Source: Pristionchus mayeri (taxonomy: Eukaryota; Nematoda; Chromadorea; Rhabditida; Neodiplogasteridae). Taken from it: DNA of 64,000 bases. The stretch lies in assembly GCA_036245805.1 (NCBI GenBank), contig BTRK01000006.1, forward strand, positions 34,042,901 to 34,106,900. The letters run 5' to 3'. Below the pieces are notes generated by a model that was not told the DNA's origin, searched no databases, and saw only the letters and a program-made list of their open reading frames with translations. Positions 26,701 to 37,551 of the stretch are shown piece after piece (position 1 is the first letter of the stretch; each line of letters starts with the position of its first letter). A program made the position numbers and the translations under genes.

Positions 26701-29277
26701 CATAATAAACGTCAAATTTTTTTAATTTCCAGGTGAATCTCTTCATAGTCCATTCGGCGTCGGCCTTCTCCCTCTACTGCTGGCTTGTCCTCTCCCTCGT
26801 TCGATACGTCGCCGTTTTCTCGCCCTTCAAACATCTCCGACTCAATCGAGAACCCATTCTCGCTGTGGTTAGTTGCAACGATAGATGCAGCTTCTTCATT
26901 TGATCTCTGAGAGATGGCTGATATGCATAATGCAAATTGATCCATTCAATCTCTTTAATAATCTCTCGAGATGGATGAGCAAGAGAGGGAATCTTGCAGG
27001 TTCTGCTGGCGATCGTGATCAGCCTGGCTGAGTCATGGCTGCTCTTCGATATCCAGTACGATATGGAGAAGGGGGCGTGTATGAATGGACACGACGATGA
27101 CCTCGAAAGGAAGATTCAGGTTAGAAGAACAACACCAAACACTAGGAAATGGAGTAGGATTTTCATGGATGGATAATCGCACAGCTCATGTGCTTAGACG
27201 ACTGGAACCAATGACAGGTTGAGATTAGGAGGCACGTCTCAAGAATGAGTGCAGAAGAATAACTTGAGTTCATTCCCATAACTTGCAGATAACCGAAATC
27301 GTGCTGACGTACTTCGTTCCACTAGGAATCATCACAATCTGCGACATCAAGGTACATTTCCATCTGTCTCCTCGTATTTCGAAATCTCTCTTGAGGTTCT
27401 TTTCTTCCGCGAGTCATGGTCTCGTGATAACAGCTTGTCTGCGAAGAACAGCGACGCTGCCAAGAAGTAAGAGGACACTCGATTGGAATCCCATATCACA
27501 ACTGTTGACTATGTTCAGACTGGCAGCAACGGATAGTTTCGACCAGCAGAGTATGGAGAATCTCAATGTGGGTGGATTGCTCAAGTCAACGCAGGAGAAA
27601 GGAGTGATCAGGAGACAGGGGTTGGTAGAATGAATCCATTCTGGGAATGAAGGAGGGGTTGAGGTCTCGTCGTGCTCGTCGTGCTCAGCTTCGCGCCCTT
27701 CAGAGGACGTTACTCATCTCCATCTTCGATCTCCTTCTCAATCTCCCCAATTACCTCTTCCGTCTATTCCTCAATGTCATAAATCCACAAGTGAGTACTG
27801 CAATTCATCCTGAGAAAGAAGGCTGTTTACTGAACAATCATTCGCAATTATCTCAAGAGAGAAGCAATGAAAACAAGAATGAAGAATTTTCATAGTAATT
27901 TTATACAGTCTCGCAAGCAGATTTTTTGATCAGGCATTGCACGACATCTCGCAAGATTCACTGGACTTGGCTGAGAGTGTCTCGCAGATCCTATACTTCA
28001 CTCAGGTATGTGAGAGAAACTGTTTGATAGCATGGTATCAGGTTGTTGCGAAAGTCTTGTCGCGTCATAGCGCTTGAACATTGTAGCGCCTATAGTCCTT
28101 ATTTCAGCTATCGATATCATGCAACTAATTACTATCGATGAGGTATTGGATAGTCTTTCTAGCGCACCTTACTCCGCAGCTAAAGGATCATTAACAAATT
28201 AACAGTGAAAGACGACACACTGCCGACTGATATCACCGACATGCTCCTTCCTACGTTTACTACTACTCGGAAAAGAGTGATATGGTCAAAGCATAACATA
28301 TTCATAAACCTCGTGACACAGGCATTACCAGGGCTCATTAATAGATAGCCAGGCACAAATGCCCTTCTGAAAATTTTTACATATTTCACAATCAAGCTTG
28401 GACGAGAATTCTGGAATACATGTTTTATCGTCTCATTTTCGTTTCGATCGATCTGGGAATGTATATCAGCCTGAAAAACATAATATGTGAGGTGATTAAC
28501 TTGCTATTTCAGTTTGGGTTTGGTGGTATATTTCCCCGGCAAAATTCGCCTTTCAAAATAAAAATCCTCAAATTATCATGATGAAAACTGCCTATTTGGT
28601 AAAATTAGTGCTCGCAGCCGTTTTAAATGTTAGGCCTATTGGCCTTATCTGAACAAGCAACCCTTCCTAAATTATCATTTCACAAGAAACATTTCAGAAG
28701 TCGCTAGTTGTTCTTAGGCTAAAATAAATTTGTAACATATTTTTATCACATTTTCGCTCAAAATAAACTTCGCGAAATTTTCTGGTTTTCTAAAGGGGCT
28801 TCACTAGGGGTATCTACATGGCTATGGTGCGCATGTATGTACATAACATATATTATGAGGTCAGACAACATAAACTCCAGAGAAGCGAAATCGGTGTAGT
28901 TATGCACGCGACAAGACTTTCGCAACAACCTAATACTTCTCGCTGAACGTGTCAGATAATTAAGATTAAGATATTGTAAATAAATCAAGAAAATAAAAAA
29001 GTAGGTCTACTTGTATTATCTAATTTGCAGTTCTCATTGAATGCCTTCTACCTCATTTGCATTATCTACGATACACCCAAGCAGAGGGAACCAACGAGGA
29101 TTGAGGTTAAACCATTTCAACTACATTTTCACATTATTCTTCATTTTTTTCTGATCCAGACAATGAAAAGTCAATGACTTTTTTGCATCGAACTCTATTT
29201 TGAGATATTTTTAATGATAATTGCAGCAACGTTTCGCTCAACACTTCCTGCGAAAGGACATGCTGACGACCCAGTAG
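23781..29277 (+). CDS. Orphan rhodopsin-like GPCR B (complete, 347 aa), paralogue of GPCR A
   Basis: Twelve exons close in frame: 23781-23932, 25545-25600, 25758-25855, 26733-26867, 27000-27119, 27289-27351, 27396-27466, 27519-27567, 27689-27790, 27934-28005, 29031-29105, 29227-29277. Exon boundaries and phases match GPCR A exon by exon; TM3 (FSLYCWLVLSLVRYVAVFSP), TM6 (ISIFDLLLNLPNYLFRL) and TM7 (FSLNAFYLICIIYD) are nearly the same. An N-glycosylation site (FNDT) lies near the N-terminus. Differences from A: the third inner loop is split by an extra intron, the C-terminal tail is shorter (17 codons in the last exon), and intron 10 carries a MITE. The donor of exon 8 is the least sure; a later GTAGAA site at about 27627 would keep the frame. 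An old duplication of A is the simplest origin, with two unrelated genes now between the copies. Ligand unknown. Confidence 0.87.
28038..28933. mobile_element. Mariner-type MITE in GPCR B intron 10
   Basis: The ends are inverted repeats of about 27 bases (left TCAGGTTGTTGCGAAAGTCT..., right ending ...AGACTTTCGCAACAACCTAA) flanked by TA on both sides, the Tc1/mariner target duplication. Length is 896 bp, and no transposase-like frame is visible. It makes up most of the 1,025-bp intron and leaves the splice sites intact. Confidence 0.85.
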
Positions 29278-29710
29278 AGCGCACTTTACATCATCAGAAG
29301 ATCGTATCCAGTATCATCTCTTCACTCCCTTCTACGGACTTACGTTGGCAGGAAGATGGCTGTATCGGCCACTATTTTAGAAGAATAAATTCCACGGTGT
29401 ATTCCCAATATCTTCATATTGTCCCTCAGTGTTTTATAAGTGCTTGAACTGGGGGACTCTACAGTTTTGCAACAAAATTATTTAGTCTTCTATCATTATT
29501 CACCGTTTTCTTCATTTAGAATTCCGCACTTATGAATGCTATTGATCTTGCCAGTTATGAATATATTGATTGTGTGCATTATTGCTGGAAGGGGAGTTTT
29601 TATTGGGGATTCAATCACAGATTCGATCGACATGGCATTTATTGAATGGGCAGGAGAGATTGAGCTCACTATGCATTGAATGGGAAGTTGTCACACTGAA
29701 TGGGATCGGA

Positions 29711-32700
29711 ATGGCCAGAGTCGATTCGTCTGCAATTCGACTGTTGACCTACTGGTGCAGTCGATACTTCGCCATCGTCGCCGTCGTGGTTCTTCTGATG
29801 ATCGCCTTCGGCGAATTCATCACCCTCACGGAGATTCACTCACAGAGAAACGACTCGAGCCCTACTGAGGTGAGTATTTCACGGAATTAGGCATTTTAAG
29901 ACGTCAAGTGTGTCGTAGAAATAAAGGATTAGAAAATTCCATCTGAGCTCATGGATCCGAAATATTAGGCTGTCCAGAAAGTAACGCTCCATTTGAAACA
30001 TGATGTTTGACCTCGCGTAAAATCCTTTTCGTTAAAGATTTCAAGATACCTCGGTAGCATGTTGTAGGGGTGTACTTGGGCAATATATGCATATGTTCGA
30101 ATGGCATCATGTCTTTTGGATATTCATACAATCCAAGTTTTATCAAAAGTGATATTTTCACACTCGTCTTAAAATATTTGCTGCTTCTCATATTTTGAGG
30201 GGAAAATTGCCGTAAACTCTCACATAGCGGAGTAAGAAGCCCGTTGGTCGTTCTATCTAAAAATAGGTCTGAGGTCGTTCCTGACTCAACATAGCACGAG
30301 TAAAAAACCTTCGGATTCACCTCTTGCAGAGGAAAGACTTTTCAAGCGATAACGTTTTCTGCTTCGAGGTTCATTGATACTGGTTTCTAGATAGGTGCGC
30401 TTCCATGATATGCAATGGTGCTACATATCACAAATAAACATTTGAACGCACGCCTTTTCTACTTTCAGGAAACACTGAATTTCAGTACTGTTTAATAAAT
30501 TCAAATATAGCCAAAATTTCGACTTTTGGTGTTCGGCGAATGAATACATTTCCTCAAAAGGATGCAATTCCCTGTCTTAGACCTGCCGGCTGCGGACAGA
30601 TACGGAGTTGCTTTAACAATCAATCACAAAAGTTAGGACTTTTCATCAATGCTGGAAACGTAAAGTTTTGAAATATGCCAATTTCGATGGTCAAATTTCA
30701 TTGTCAGGTTGATGAATGCTGCACGTTTTGGTAGAATTATTACATGTTCATATAAATACAATTTTGAGTTAAACGTAGGAAGTACTTTTCGTTTTACAAC
30801 ATTTGAGATCAATGCACCTATTGTTACGGAGATGCGGTAAAAACAAGAATTTCTGTTGATGTTCAGGTAGGGTCAACTTCACAAATGAGTTTATTTTTAT
30901 GCCATCTTTTGCAGCGGACTAGATTCACATGTTGTATTGTAATATCCGTGTGTAGTACTTTTCGCATGTGGCATAATATTTGCCTTATCAAAGCTATCCA
31001 TGGAATGTTGGGCCAAAACGTAATCAGTTCAACTCATTGTTGATGTACCTTTGACTTCATCCTGTCGCCTCAATACCAATTGGACAGGCTTGAAACAATG
31101 TGCGATGGAAATAGTATCCATGCATTCAACGACCATATATAACAATATGATAGTCAGAAGGTAACAAAAGTCAGGGCATCTTAGAATCGAAAATTTGAAA
31201 ATCGAGCGTTACTTTCTGGACAACCTGATACTTTCAGATGGAACTAACGGAGAAATTCAGCTCTTTTACTGAAATTGCCGAAGATGTCTACCTCGTTCAC
31301 ACGATTCGGTGTGTTCTTCAGATTTATGTGGAAATGCCAGTCTGAGATAAATTTTAAATATTAAACAATATTCATTTGTTTGATAATCCACATTCACAAG
31401 AGATCGACGAAATCGAGGAGAGGAAATTCGTGCTCTCGTATACGCGAAGGCGCCCAACTACAACGTGGAGTGCGGGATGAAGGATGGTATAGGATTATCT
31501 CTTTTCTACAGTACCTTTCACTAGTGAAGCGAGGAATAAATAGCTGAGCGTATCTTCAAAAAGATAATCTGCAATTCATTTGTTCATTCGTAACGAAATC
31601 CTCTGCATGCTAGGTGTCCGTCTGCGTGCTTCGTGGTACGAGATGAGCGACAACGGGAATTCCCTCTGGAGAGCCTTCTATCTCACATGCAATCTACCCA
31701 ATTTCTTCATCGAAGGATCCATCGAAAAATCGATATGTAAGTCGGCAAGACAATATTTTGGAAAGTGTGTTCATGTTTTCTTTAATTTATCATATTTAGA
31801 GATTAGTTAGTTACCCCAGCATTAAGTATGTCGTAGATTATCCGTCCCTCTTCAGGTTTCGTCGAGCATTCTCCCAATGAGGAGGCTCCTAGATTCGGCA
31901 TGAGAAACACAGGCGTTGATATCGACTATGATTTATCTCTTCTTGACCCGCCTGAATTTGCCATATTCTTCGGTGAGAGATACAGTTTTATGCACATAGA
32001 TACAGTACTAATATCCTCTGATTTCTTTGAGGATTATGCGTTCCTTTGCTGGCCTCAGGAAGATTCTCAGGCGAAGATATTGTCGAGTTTGTTGAGATTA
32101 ACAGGAAATTGGGTGTGGACCGGATCACTTTCATGACGAGGTATCAGAACAAAGGAGATATCATCGAGTCGAAAAGGAGATATTTCAGTCCTGAAACACT
32201 CAGTCAAGAGATCTCAGCAGCTCTCGATCATTATAGGAATTATCCGTAAGTTCTTTGGTTGGTGACTTGTTCCTTCTATGACTCGATCCTCTCAAAACAG
32301 ACTGCACAACAGCAATTTGTAGATTTGATAGTCCATTCTATTATGAGTGTTATGGTCTACTCATGAGTTCTCTATTACAGACTTGTTGATTTGGTCAATT
32401 TTTCTCTGAATCTCCCTAGTGGAGAAATTGAGAATGGAGGGGAGAACGTCGCTCGCGATATCTGCCTGCATCGACACGCGCAAACCACCGAGTTAGCGTA
32501 ACTTTCATTGCGTGAGTGAGTTCTACCATTTCCGATTCCTCGGCTTCACTACACTACGCGAGTTCTTCCTTCCCCTTGCGAATGCGACGATGGCTGCGAT
32601 TCTGCGTGAATCTCCGTACTACGAATCAGGGCTGATCAAGATCAGTGCATTGAATGTCCAGATAACGTCAGTATTTCAATGACAATAGGTAAAATTGTGG

Positions 32701-33188
32701 AAGCCAAAGGGGGTGGGAGGCTTCCTTGAATGATGCGTGCAAATGTATGAGCACATTGTCTATGACAGGAACGATACCCACCCCCTCACTCTGTCCAATA
32801 AGTCCCGAATGGAGAGACTGGACCACTCAGCTACTCGAGGAATCGTTCGTCCAAGAAAAGTTGTCGAAATGGTTAGTATATTTAATCAACCACTTCCATT
32901 TATGTACGTGAATTAGATCATAATCCGCATCTTATTATATGTAAAAAAATACTTGAGGGCACTCATTTCGCCTACCAACTCGTCGATTCTGGAAGGAAAA
33001 TCGTGATTGAAAACAACGGAAACCATATCGTCGTCTATCGACTGACAGGCGCCACTTCCGAATCAGAGGATGCTACTGCAGATCGATTGATCACCGATCT
33101 TGTCCCAGCGCTAGGCGAAGTTTATCACGTCATATCGAAGAACACTCATAGAATTCAACAAGAAATGCACAGTACTTCGAAAGAATAA
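29711..33188 (+). CDS. GT92 (DUF23) glycosyltransferase-like type II membrane protein, frameshifted
   Basis: Nine exons: 29711-29869, 31238-31308, 31401-31486, 31614-31736, 31856-31972, 32059-32245, 32381-32666, 32769-32871, 32958-33188. The protein has a short cytosolic N-terminus, one membrane anchor (residues about 19-37, YFAIVAVVVLLMIAF) and a lumenal domain, the layout of Golgi glycosyltransferases. The family call rests on IVEFVEINRKLGVDRITF, CLHRHAQTTEL, and RGIVRPRKVVEM near the C-terminus. In exon 7 the frame that enters stops at TAA 32499-32501, while the frame needed downstream (FYHFRFLGF and onward to the stop) is shifted by one base, so one extra base lies near 32490-32498. Where family members carry a DxD-containing motif I see HCVSEF, so the metal-binding pair may be lost. 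Either a decaying gene or a sequence error. Exon 6 has two in-frame acceptors 12 bases apart. Confidence 0.72.
29965..31228 (-). mobile_element. Decayed mariner element filling intron 1 of the GT92-like gene
   Basis: Inverted ends TTAGGCTGTCCAGAAAGTAA (left) and the complement of TCAGGTTGTCCAGAAAGTAA (right) are flanked by TA. The length, 1,264 bp, is that of a full mariner. On the minus strand an open stretch (about 29949-30320) ends in YRGILKSLTKR...VSNGALLS, which resembles the C-terminal tail of mariner transposases. The rest of the transposase is unreadable. The right end lies only nine bases before the exon 2 acceptor. Confidence 0.75.
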
Positions 33189-33501
33189 GAGCGAAGAAAT
33201 GAAATGGTTAATACAACCAACGATTGGTGCAATGACAGTAGAGTAATACACAAGAGAGCATGTTCAAAATGCAGTATAGTTCTTCGGAATACCATAAAAT
33301 CTAATCGATTAACTCCATGTACATATCGACAGTAGCACAAACAGGAATACAGTTTGGCAATAGTCCCATTTATCAGGTGTATGAGCTCCGTCTCGTTAGT
33401 GATTACTGTCAATTAGGGGCATGAGGAGAGGGCGGGGAAATGTACACGGGGGAGGCAAAGTCAATTAGTGGGCGGAGCTCGTTGTGCACAAGAATCAGCC
33501 A

Positions 33502-36274
33502 TTAGTAGACATTAGTGCGCGAGAATTGGCCCTGGTTCTGGACGGACTCCGAGTTGTCGATCACCTGCGAAAGGTAGGCATTTTGTGTGAACGAGTCGAG
33601 CAGGTACCGTGCCAAGAACCTATCATCGATTGATCTACCGTACCCGATTCCTACCACAGTACCTCATAGCATCTGTAGGCACGCTCAAATACGATATCGT
33701 AGTTGAGTCGCTTCTGGAACCACAACTCAAGCGACGTTGCAAACATCATCAAGGAAGAGAGCATCTGAAAAAAAAATTTTTTTCCATGATACCGTAACCA
33801 ACGACAGTACAATGTGTGGCCAGACAACTCACAATCAGACTGTACCAGGCACATGGGAACTCGGGAGCGAATGTGTTGTTGGAGACAGTGTGCCTAGAGA
33901 GAGGGAAAGGATGCATCAGAGATCAAAGACCAACTCACCAATTTTCAGACCAATGATTGGCGATGAAGAACATGGAGAGAGCGACGACCAACCACATTCC
34001 CATGTGGAAAGCAACGCCAAGCTGGGAGAGGAACTGCAAAGATCAGAGATCAAACAGCAAAGAATAAAGACCAACGATCACCTCATTAGGTGTTTCGTGG
34101 CTCAGTCTTCTCCTCATTATACTGCACACCAAATAGACGGAGATGACAACCATGACGGGGCCCGCGAACAACAGTCCCTGCAGAAAATGATACCATTTCC
34201 TCGTACTCTCGCGCTTTCGCATATTCTCACGCTCTCCTCTTTCTTACCTTGAGATGCTCAGCGAATGGAGATGCCTGACTGCCGAAATAGTCGTCCGAGG
34301 TGACCTGAGATGGTACGGTATCGATCGATGGATAAGTGACTACAGTAATCATCATATTCCACTCGCGACTCTTCCTCACCTCAAGACAGCGAACCTCCTG
34401 TAGGAAGGCATCCGAGTGATGGACGACAAAGTTCTTCTGAGCGGGGGCGAGTTTGGGCACACCCGTCGATGGTTTCTGGATTTAGCAGGGATTAGACTCC
34501 GCCCCTTCGAAACTCCGCCCACCTTTTCCTCCACCTTCACTGGCTCTTGCACGTGCGCCTTGAGATCCTTCTTCACCGTGTGGTGCGTCTCCTCAGTCTG
34601 GAATGCAACATTGACAGACTCCGCCCTCAGATAAGCCGCGCCCCCTTCCAGACTCCGTCTATTCACCTTGTCGCCCGATTTCTTCTCCTTGGGAAGCTTC
34701 TCTTCTTTCGGAGTCTCGGTAATCTCAGCAGGAATTTCGGCAACAGGAATCTCGACCTGAGAAGTGATCTTTGATCTCCGACATTATACGAAGAGAAGGG
34801 TAGGGATCGAACCTTAGCGCCTTTCTCTTCTCTCTTCTCGTTCATGGCAGATTGAGTGGTAGTCTCGATCTTCTTCTCTTCAATTGTCTCCGTCACAGAA
34901 TGAACTGGCTCCTGGAAGTCAAAGATCAGAAATCATCAACGTCGTTCTCTTACCTGCTCTTTCTTCTTCTCGTCGGGCTTCACTTTTTTCTCTTCAGTCT
35001 TCTCCTTCTTCACTTCTTTCTCCTCTTTCAGAATGGGTTCGGGAGTCTAAATGAGAGATCAAAGATCAACTCCTCGCCCTGTGACCTACCGTTCCTTGCA
35101 CGTTCGCCTTCTTCTCGTATTTCTTGATCTCTTCATCTTTCTTCTCTTCAACCTTCTTCTCCACTTTCTTCTCTTCATATTTCTTCTCTTCAATTTTCTT
35201 CTCTACTTCCTTCTCTTCCTTCTTAATATCCACGACAACTGCTGTAGACTTGCGCTGACCCTGTAACAAAATACATAGTACGAATTACGACATTATAATG
35301 TAATTCATGATCTACTACTGTGATATGGAAGGAATGGTCGGAAGTAACAGTCGGATTGACGATTAATCGTATGAAGATTGCACAGGAATTCAACAGGGAT
35401 AGAATGACACGGTAGAGAGTACGGAAAAGATGGTCACAGACAGGGTACGGTGACAACGGGACTCTAGTGTACTGTAGACACGTGAGTACGGTATCGGCAC
35501 AGCCGGAGGAAACGGAACGAGTAATTAGCTCCTCCTCTACCCATTATTCACCACTAATCGGTTTCAGCTATTCCGGGTACATTTCAGATTCTAGTACGGG
35601 GTAGAGGAAGATAGTGCATCCGGGAATCTAACCTCAGTCATTCCATTGCCAGGCAGTTCTTTCCTCTCGTCTCTCTTCTTCCTGATCTTCACTTCTTCAG
35701 TCGATGATGGTGAGGTTACTGTAGAGCCTGAAAGTAAGATGATTAAATTACGGTAAACAATCCAATTAGTGAACGATAGATTCCTCACTTTCGGTGTTCG
35801 CTGGCGTGCGCGTGGTCGTAGTCGTCGATTGGTGGGAGGAAGAGACATTAGACTGCAATGTATCGATCAATAGCGTAACCTTCGACTACAGTATGCTTCC
35901 CCTACCTTATTCTTGGCGGCGCCAGCTCGATTGCTTGCTGATCGGAGATTCTTTGCTCGCACGAATTCGTCCTGTATATGGTAGATTACGGTAGGCGGAA
36001 GGTACGATAGTCAATAAATCGATCGAAAACTGACAATCTCCTCGGGAGTCGCGAAGGGAATGCGGGCGATCATATCGGAGCAGGCAGTCTGAAGTGGGAA
36101 AGCTATCAGACTACCAGATCAAGTCCAGAGATCAAAGACCAACGATCAAAGGTAAAGTGCACTGACCATTGAGTGTTGGGTCCGTTCACAGAAGGAGCTG
36201 ACGGAGTAGAGTAGCCAGAGAGCACGGAGAGTCACCAACAGCTGAGAAGCACGCACGAGGTAGATCACTCGCAT
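33502..36274 (-). CDS. Multi-pass membrane protein with long Lys/Glu-rich segment (494 aa), unrecognised
   Basis: Seventeen exons close in frame: 36167-36274, 36035-36088, 35906-35971, 35789-35852, 35633-35727, 35090-35260, 34954-35046, 34813-34911, 34667-34756, 34523-34597, 34380-34475, 34248-34304, 34082-34177, 33939-34033, 33833-33893, 33663-33764, 33502-33564. An N-terminal hydrophobic segment (LVTLRALWLLYSVSS) is followed by a Ser/Thr-rich part, then about 150 residues dominated by EEKK-type repeats that probably form charged helix. The C-terminal third has three membrane segments (LLFAGPVMVVISVYLV, MGMWLVVALSMFFIA, SLMMFATSLELWF) and a polar tail ending RTNVY. An N-glycosylation site (NNT) in the last outer loop fits a four-pass protein. 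I start at ATG 36274; an untranslated exon may precede it. No family recognised. Confidence 0.75.
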
Positions 36275-36584
36275 GCCTGGAGGAAGAGTACTGTAGGGGC
36301 GGAGGGTACGGTAGAGGGTTCAACTCACTTGTCTGTTAAGGCGGGGAGGGCGAGAAATCGAGAAGCGACCGTTGGATGCGAGTAGAAGAGCTACGAATGA
36401 AGAGAGAAGGGAGAGATTTCAATGAGAGAGAAACAAGATTAGGAGGGCGAGTTCGTATGGAAATTGGACGATTGATTTATTCCTCGATTCTCTGCGTCTC
36501 TATCCTGTCAATTAGCATGATCGGAGAGATCAGAAGAGAAAGGGAGAGATAGATTCAGATTCGCAAGATGATAGAGGGATATAA

Positions 36585-37302
36585 CTAGAGACCGCAGGCT
36601 CCGCCCACTTAGGAGGAGAAAGAGGCGCGTCGAAATCTGGTTCTCGAAATGACGCAGCGAATACTTATCCAAAAAATATAGAAAAAAAATTTTTGGGTAC
36701 GTCTGACTAGTGTCTATAAACGACAGGGTGCCCGTCATGCATTATCTAATCAGAAATATCTAAAAAAGACCGATTTAGGGTTCATGATAGGGGAATGGAA
36801 AGGTTCCGACGACAATTCTTAACACGGGCATGGTGCGATGGATAGTTCCTGATTTTAGGCGTCGATTGACACCGAGAACGTATTTTTAGGATTTTTTTCC
36901 GATTAATCATTTCACTTCAAAGGTTGAAGAGCGTGCGCTAATGGAACTGCAAAGGGACGGTGCTTCCTCTCTACTTTCTCGCTTGTCTCTCACCCGGCGT
37001 GTGCAGAGAGCGCGCGCTCTTGAGGACCTATTTCCTCTCTTCCTCGAGCAAGCTCGATGCGAAGTTATGCTCAAACTTTTGGAGAAACCAGGCAGAACGG
37101 GCTCCGCCCACTTTGCTCTCGTCCCGATTTCGACTCCCTTTCCGTTGTGTCTCTTTCGAGGTGTTTTTGGGCCATAAGTCGAGTCAAAGATGCGATATCG
37201 CCAAACGGCAAAAAGTATGACCTTATTTAGCCTCAAAGGGATACATTAGATCCACAAATGACCCTGCCAAAGCAATTCGGTCACCCACCTTGCGGTCTCT
37301 AG
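36585..37302. mobile_element. Putative small DNA transposon (MITE), about 720 bp
   Basis: The 12-base inverted repeat CTAGAGACCGCA occurs at 36585-36596 and, inverted, at 37291-37302, and the word ATATAA flanks both ends as a possible target duplication. No coding frame is visible inside. The evidence is short and the family is unknown. The element would lie between the 5' end of the Lys/Glu-rich gene and the 3' end of the LNR gene. Confidence 0.4.
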
Positions 37303-37551
37303 ATATAACTAAGTAACTGTAGAGAGCATTATTTATGCAGTACACCTTGTACGAATGCGTCTGGAAGGTCGATTTGTGAAACAATCATCGGACGGGAATT
37401 AATAAATTAGTGGGAGATCTAACAATAAGGGAGATGAAATTGGCTACCTAGGTAGTTGGAATGATTCAGAAGGGAATGATCAGTCGACAGGGTACTGTGA
37501 AAAGGGATACAGGGATGTGAAAAGAAGGTGTTATGGAGGGTAGGAGGCATT

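Noticed and set aside
32448..32496. 49-base intron that would cure the GT92-like frameshift
   Set aside because: Weak donor GTCGCT, and it would remove residues that look like the family (CLHRHAQTTEL). Kept only as an alternative.
33737..34252. 171-codon plus-strand open frame
   Set aside because: Antisense to four exons of the Lys/Glu-rich membrane protein.
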